A DNA stretch of 7,798 nt from assembly GCA_937906995.1 (NCBI GenBank), contig CALESB010000070.1, forward strand, positions 1-7,798, in the 5' to 3' direction. Position 1 is the first letter of the stretch, and every line of letters begins with the position of its first letter. Origin of the DNA: an uncultured Sutterella sp. Lineage in GTDB: Bacteria > Pseudomonadota > Gammaproteobacteria > Burkholderiales > Burkholderiaceae_F. Of this stretch, positions 5,910 to 7,798 are shown one piece after another. The notes beneath the pieces were generated by a model. It saw nothing but the letters and a program-made list of their open reading frames with translations, was not told the origin of the DNA and did not search any database. The position numbers were made by a program, and so were the translations under genes.

Positions 5910-6956
5910 ATGAGTTTTCTCATGTTTCCATCGTCCTCTCTTCAAAAAAAACAACCTAATATAGCAATTATCATTCCCGTTTATAACATAGCTACTTACC
6001 TCCATGAGTGCCTTGATTCAATTCTGAATCAAAGCTATACCAAATTTACCGTATTTGCTATTAATGATGGTTCTACGGATGAATCTGGTGCAATTCTTAA
6101 CTCATACGCAGCAATAGATAAGCGAATCATAGTGCTTAATCAAAAAAACTCTGGTCAAGGAGTTGCAAGAAACCTAGCCCTCGATCTTATTGATAAAGAT
6201 GGAACTTTTGATTACGTTTCGTTCATTGATGGAGATGATAAAGTAGCCCCTAATTTCTTATCTCTGCTTATTCAGGTTGCTACTCAAAACCAATCTGACA
6301 TTACCGTTTGTGGTTTCTTTATATTTGACGATATGGGCACCACTACTATAGAAGGCAAGCCTAATCCAAAAGGCTATTTAAACAAAGAAGAGTTTGTTAA
6401 GCTGATTTTTGCACAATGTCGCTGGAAACATGCTTATGGTGCAGGCGGTATGGTTTGGAAAAAATTGTTTTCTGCATCCACTGTGAAAGGAGTTCGTTTC
6501 CCCACTGATAGAGATATTGTTGAGGATGAGCTCTTTTGTCTCTGTACCGCACTATTGGCAAATAATATTTCATATGTTCCTGAGGTTTTATATGGTTACC
6601 GTAAAAGAGCAAACTCCTCAGTTCGTAATGAGCGTTTCATGCTACAACTTTGTAAAGGTAGATATCAATGCATTGATGTAGCAAGAAAAATCTCAAACTA
6701 TTCAGAATTGGTAGCAGTCTCCTCTTTTGCACAAAGTGCTGTACGCCTATTAAAAAGTACAAATTCTATCCCAGAACTAAACTTAAAAGAGTTTAAAACT
6801 CTCTTGAAAAAAGCACTTAAAGAGGATCTGATTGATAAAAAGACTCTGAGACACTTTATTCTTTTCTGTGACTACCCGAGAATGGCACGCATATATTTCG
6901 CACAAAAGAAACTACTTAATTCAATAAAGTTCTGGAAGCATCCCCAACAAAATTAA
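5910..6956 (+). CDS. Family 2 glycosyltransferase, LPS core
   Basis: A 348-residue protein with a clear N-terminal GT-A domain. Motifs are IIPVYN (21-26), NDGSTD (52-57), GQGVARNLAL (82-91), the metal-binding FIDGDD (105-110) with D107 and D109, and VEDELF (204-209), where an acidic residue usually acts as the catalytic base. The C-terminal 100 residues are basic and helical, as in LPS-acting GT2 enzymes that associate with the inner membrane. It uses a nucleotide sugar, probably UDP-linked, and inverts; the sugar cannot be read from sequence. ATG 5910 and an in-frame ATG at 5922 (residue 5) are both possible starts, and neither has a good Shine-Dalgarno. An A8 run at 5944-5951 lies in codons 12-14. 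It is transcribed away from GT9 and appears to be a single-gene unit. Confidence 0.9.
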   Translation: MSFLMFPSSSLQKKQPNIAIIIPVYNIATYLHECLDSILNQSYTKFTVFAINDGSTDESGAILNSYAAIDKRIIVLNQKNSGQGVARNLALDLIDKDGTFDYVSFIDGDDKVAPNFLSLLIQVATQNQSDITVCGFFIFDDMGTTTIEGKPNPKGYLNKEEFVKLIFAQCRWKHAYGAGGMVWKKLFSASTVKGVRFPTDRDIVEDELFCLCTALLANNISYVPEVLYGYRKRANSSVRNERFMLQLCKGRYQCIDVARKISNYSELVAVSSFAQSAVRLLKSTNSIPELNLKEFKTLLKKALKEDLIDKKTLRHFILFCDYPRMARIYFAQKKLLNSIKFWKHPQQN

Positions 6957-6978
6957 TATTGATCACTCTATAGTGAAA

Positions 6979-7004
6979 TGGACGTCTAAAAGTGGACCTC
7001 AAAG
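6979..7004. repeat. Imperfect tandem repeat TGGACnTC-AAAG
   Basis: TGGACGTCTAAAAG (6979-6992) is followed directly by TGGACCTCAAAG (6993-7004). A third related copy, TGGACCGTCAAAAG, lies at 80-93 in the left flank. The copies are short and their origin is unclear. Confidence 0.35.
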
Positions 7005-7615
7005 TTTTCAAAAAACTCTAAACCCCTCAATACTGTGAAAGTTGCGCTTTGTAGACTAGAGGCAACCTCATTCTTAGAGCGAAATGAAGTCTCTGAATAG
7101 TATATGATCCAACGTTGAGTCAGCATCATAGCTTGATATGTTAGCGATCAGTGTATTTGAGATTCTGACGGCTATTGAAAAAAAGTTCCAATGCCTTGGT
7201 CTTTCTTTTATTTCCAGATTATTCGTTTTAGACGACTAGAGTCGGTTTGCTTTGTCAATGCTCCTTGCTAGGTACGGTTCTGATTAAGCTAACCGTTTTC
7301 TCTATCTTCCAGTTTGTTGATTGCTGTTACTGCATCAATGTAATGACAGTCAACTCATCAGTTTGGTGATTGCCGATATGTTGATGTTTGCTTTTAGCAC
7401 TTTCTACGGCTTCATAGGGTCTGCTTTTGGTCTCAAAAACTTTGAATTTCAATGGTTTTAGACATACATCTCCAATTAATCCAAATTTATTCAATAATAT
7501 TGAGAGGAGGGACAGTGTTAGTTTGTCGTTTTGAGTATGATATATTTCTTAGGAGTTACCTTTCTTTGTTGTAGATCTTACACAAGATATGGTTGTATTA
7601 GAGCTTATTTGAGTC

Positions 7616-7625
7616 TGAGCGCTCA
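7616..7625. promoter_or_regulatory. Palindrome upstream of the partial GT gene
   Basis: TGAGCGCTCA is a perfect 10-bp palindrome 35 bp before ATG 7661. The overlapping arms TTTGAG (7608-7613) and CTCAAA (7622-7627) could form an alternative stem. It may be an operator or a chance palindrome. Confidence 0.2.
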
Positions 7626-7660
7626 AACTGGCAACCAAACATATTGTATTGTTACACATC

Positions 7661-7798
7661 ATGACTAAAGTTGTTCTTGTAAATTTGTGGCGAGTTGTTA
7701 ATGCTTACGGAGGAACAGAAAAGGTTTTTTTTGATATGGCAAATGTAATGGTATGGATTTCTTGGACACCTTGGAGTCCAAGCCATGCACATAGCGAC
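7661..7798 (+). CDS. Partial glycosyltransferase (GT4-like), 5' end only
   Basis: The frame runs 46 codons to the window edge. The first 30 residues look like a GT-B enzyme N-terminus: a hydrophobic strand (KVVLVNLW, 3-10), the donor-fold glycine motif YGGTEKVFFDMAN (16-28), then VM. GGTEKVF followed by MAN is typical of GT4 LPS and capsule glycosyltransferases. From about residue 31 the translation becomes tryptophan- and proline-rich (VWISWTPWSPSH), which does not look like the expected helix and second strand. The +1 frame there reads YGFLGHLGVQAMHIA, closer to a family-like GHxxV strand. The gene may therefore carry a frameshift near 7745-7752. An 8-T run at 7725-7732 lies in the part that still reads in frame. 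No Shine-Dalgarno is visible before ATG 7661. Confidence 0.65.
   Translation, partial: MTKVVLVNLWRVVNAYGGTEKVFFDMANVMVWISWTPWSPSHAHSD

Larger units (their letters stand above)
6957..7660. other. 704-bp gene-poor stretch inside the LPS locus
   Basis: No frame here is long enough, or recognisable enough, to call a gene. The longest I found is a 73-codon open frame on the minus strand (7327-7548) with no ATG near its upstream end and no recognised motif. Plus-strand frames are shorter. Visible structures are an imperfect tandem repeat at 6979-7004, a weak 5-bp hairpin at 6963-6976 without a T-run, and a palindrome TGAGCGCTCA at 7616-7625. Such a long gap between two same-strand glycosyltransferase genes suggests an eroded gene or mobile element. 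I see no intact transposase and no clear terminal inverted repeats. Confidence 0.5.

Noticed and set aside
6444..6451. GGCGGTAT resembling the RfaH ops core GGCGGTAG
   Set aside because: It is inside the GT2 coding sequence, differs from the ops core at the last base, and lies in no leader region.
6397..6612. 71-codon minus-strand frame inside the GT2 gene
   Set aside because: It lies opposite a conserved GT2 region and has no ribosome site or motif.
6963..6976. TCACT/AGTGA hairpin as a terminator for the GT2 gene
   Set aside because: The stem is only 5 bp and no T-run follows.
1..7798. CRISPR array, tRNA, rRNA or intact insertion sequence
   Set aside because: I saw no regularly spaced repeats, no tRNA-like cloverleaf, no rRNA sequence, and no transposase or matched terminal repeats.

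Overview
The window looks like part of a lipopolysaccharide (LPS) outer-core locus from an AT-rich gammaproteobacterium. The anchor genes are close relatives of enterobacterial WaaP (heptose I kinase), WaaG (core glucosyltransferase I) and WaaL (O-antigen ligase). Glycosyltransferases of families 9, 2 and probably 4 lie downstream. I cannot name the genus. A phosphorylated-heptose core with WaaP and WaaG fits Enterobacterales, Pseudomonadales or related orders, and the low GC points away from typical E. coli-like genomes.

Layout. Positions 1-384 hold no convincing gene, only a weak minus-strand open frame and a small hairpin. A YrbL-family kinase-fold gene (385-1002, minus) faces away from a plus-strand run of waaP (1129-1941), waaG (1991-3127) and waaL (3183-4364). 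Between them, in 126 bp, a palindromic TATAATTATA could serve as the -10 box in both directions. A perfect 13-bp hairpin at 4398-4430 closes the waa run and sits where a convergent family-9 glycosyltransferase gene (4439-5557, minus) ends. Upstream of that gene is a doubtful 71-codon minus-strand frame (5602-5817). A family-2 glycosyltransferase gene (5910-6956, plus) follows, then about 700 bp without a credible gene (6957-7660), then the first 46 codons of another glycosyltransferase (7661 to the window end) whose reading frame may break.

How the genes fit together. WaaG adds the first outer-core glucose to heptose II, and WaaP phosphorylates heptose I; both act at the cytoplasmic face of the inner membrane. 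The GT9, GT2 and partial GT genes probably add further strain-specific core sugars. After the finished lipid A-core is flipped, WaaL attaches O-antigen to it in the periplasm. The YrbL-like protein has a kinase fold; its link to the core is inferred from position only.

No obviously new multi-gene system is visible. The points most worth a second look are the Gly-to-Arg change in the WaaG glycine loop, the overlapping divergent promoter, the possible frame break and homopolymer tracts in the glycosyltransferases, and the gene-poor flanks, which look like eroded DNA.
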